A stretch of DNA of 5,569 nucleotides, taken from CAYVJW01 sp964451885. Lineage in GTDB: Bacteria; Patescibacteriota; Gracilibacteria; UBA4473. Location of the stretch: positions 1 through 5,569 of the forward strand of contig CAYVJW010000108.1 of the NCBI GenBank assembly GCA_964451885.1. The letters run 5' to 3'. The position numbers were made by a program, and so were the translations under genes. Below, piece by piece: positions 5,510 to 5,569 of this stretch. The notes under the pieces were generated by a model that saw nothing but the letters and a program-made list of their open reading frames with translations, was not told where the DNA came from and searched no databases. The first letter of the stretch is position 1. Each line of letters opens with the position of its first letter.

Positions 5510-5569
5510 ATGAGTTACTTTGAAATCACCGGCGGCAATAAACTGGAAGGAGAAATTCTCATTCCCGGC
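5510..5569 (+). CDS. murA: UDP-N-acetylglucosamine 1-carboxyvinyltransferase, N-terminal fragment
   Basis: Only the first 20 codons are in the window, and the frame is open to the edge. M-S-Y-F-E-I-T-G-G-N-K-L-E-G-E-I-L-I-P-G matches the MurA N-terminus, where a short beta strand, a K-L-x-G motif and I-x-G precede the A-K-N segment expected just outside. MurA transfers enolpyruvate from PEP to UDP-GlcNAc, the first committed step of peptidoglycan synthesis in the cytoplasm. The close paralogue family AroA (EPSP synthase) is possible but fits this N-terminus less well. The ATG has no Shine-Dalgarno sequence but a -10-like hexamer lies just upstream. The small minus-strand unit separates it from dnaA and is transcribed divergently from it. 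Confidence 0.85.
   Translation, partial: MSYFEITGGNKLEGEILIPG

Overview
The window comes from an AT-rich bacterial chromosome. It holds three well-recognised housekeeping genes, the first 20 codons of a fourth, one unrecognised gene of about 149 codons, and a very small gene predicted here from its promoter, reading frame and terminator. Apart from rlmD (weak AGGA), the starts lack a clear Shine-Dalgarno sequence. Several have a -10-like hexamer only 6-26 bases upstream, which suggests very short leaders or leaderless mRNAs. These traits, an RlmD-type methyltransferase without Fe-S cysteines, and dnaA without dnaN beside it would fit an uncultivated lineage such as the Patescibacteria/CPR (perhaps a metabolically richer branch, since purA is present). 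This placement is a guess and no marker in the window proves it.

Layout: 1-477 has no convincing gene. It holds a more GC-rich structured patch (about 160-230), dispersed direct and inverted repeats (256-402), a TATAAT box and a terminator-like hairpin (432-455) just before a hypothetical gene (478-927, +). That gene converges on and overlaps by 68 bp the 3' end of an RlmD/RumA-type 23S rRNA uridine-C5 methyltransferase (860-2353, -). The methyltransferase gene carries a perfect 34-bp palindrome in frame at 1159-1192. A 74-bp spacer with overlapping divergent promoters separates it from purA (adenylosuccinate synthetase, 2428-3711, +). dnaA (3772-5184, +) follows 60 bp later with its own extended -10 promoter. 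A minus-strand unit (promoter 5458-5485, 56-codon ORF 5251-5421, terminator 5204-5242) lies between dnaA and the start of murA (5510 to the window end, +).

The recognisable genes cover ribosome modification, AMP synthesis, replication initiation and peptidoglycan precursor synthesis. They are core functions but not one pathway, and the promoters suggest several independent units. The most unusual features are the in-frame palindrome in rlmD, the complete small transcription unit between dnaA and murA, and the repeat/hairpin region at the left end.
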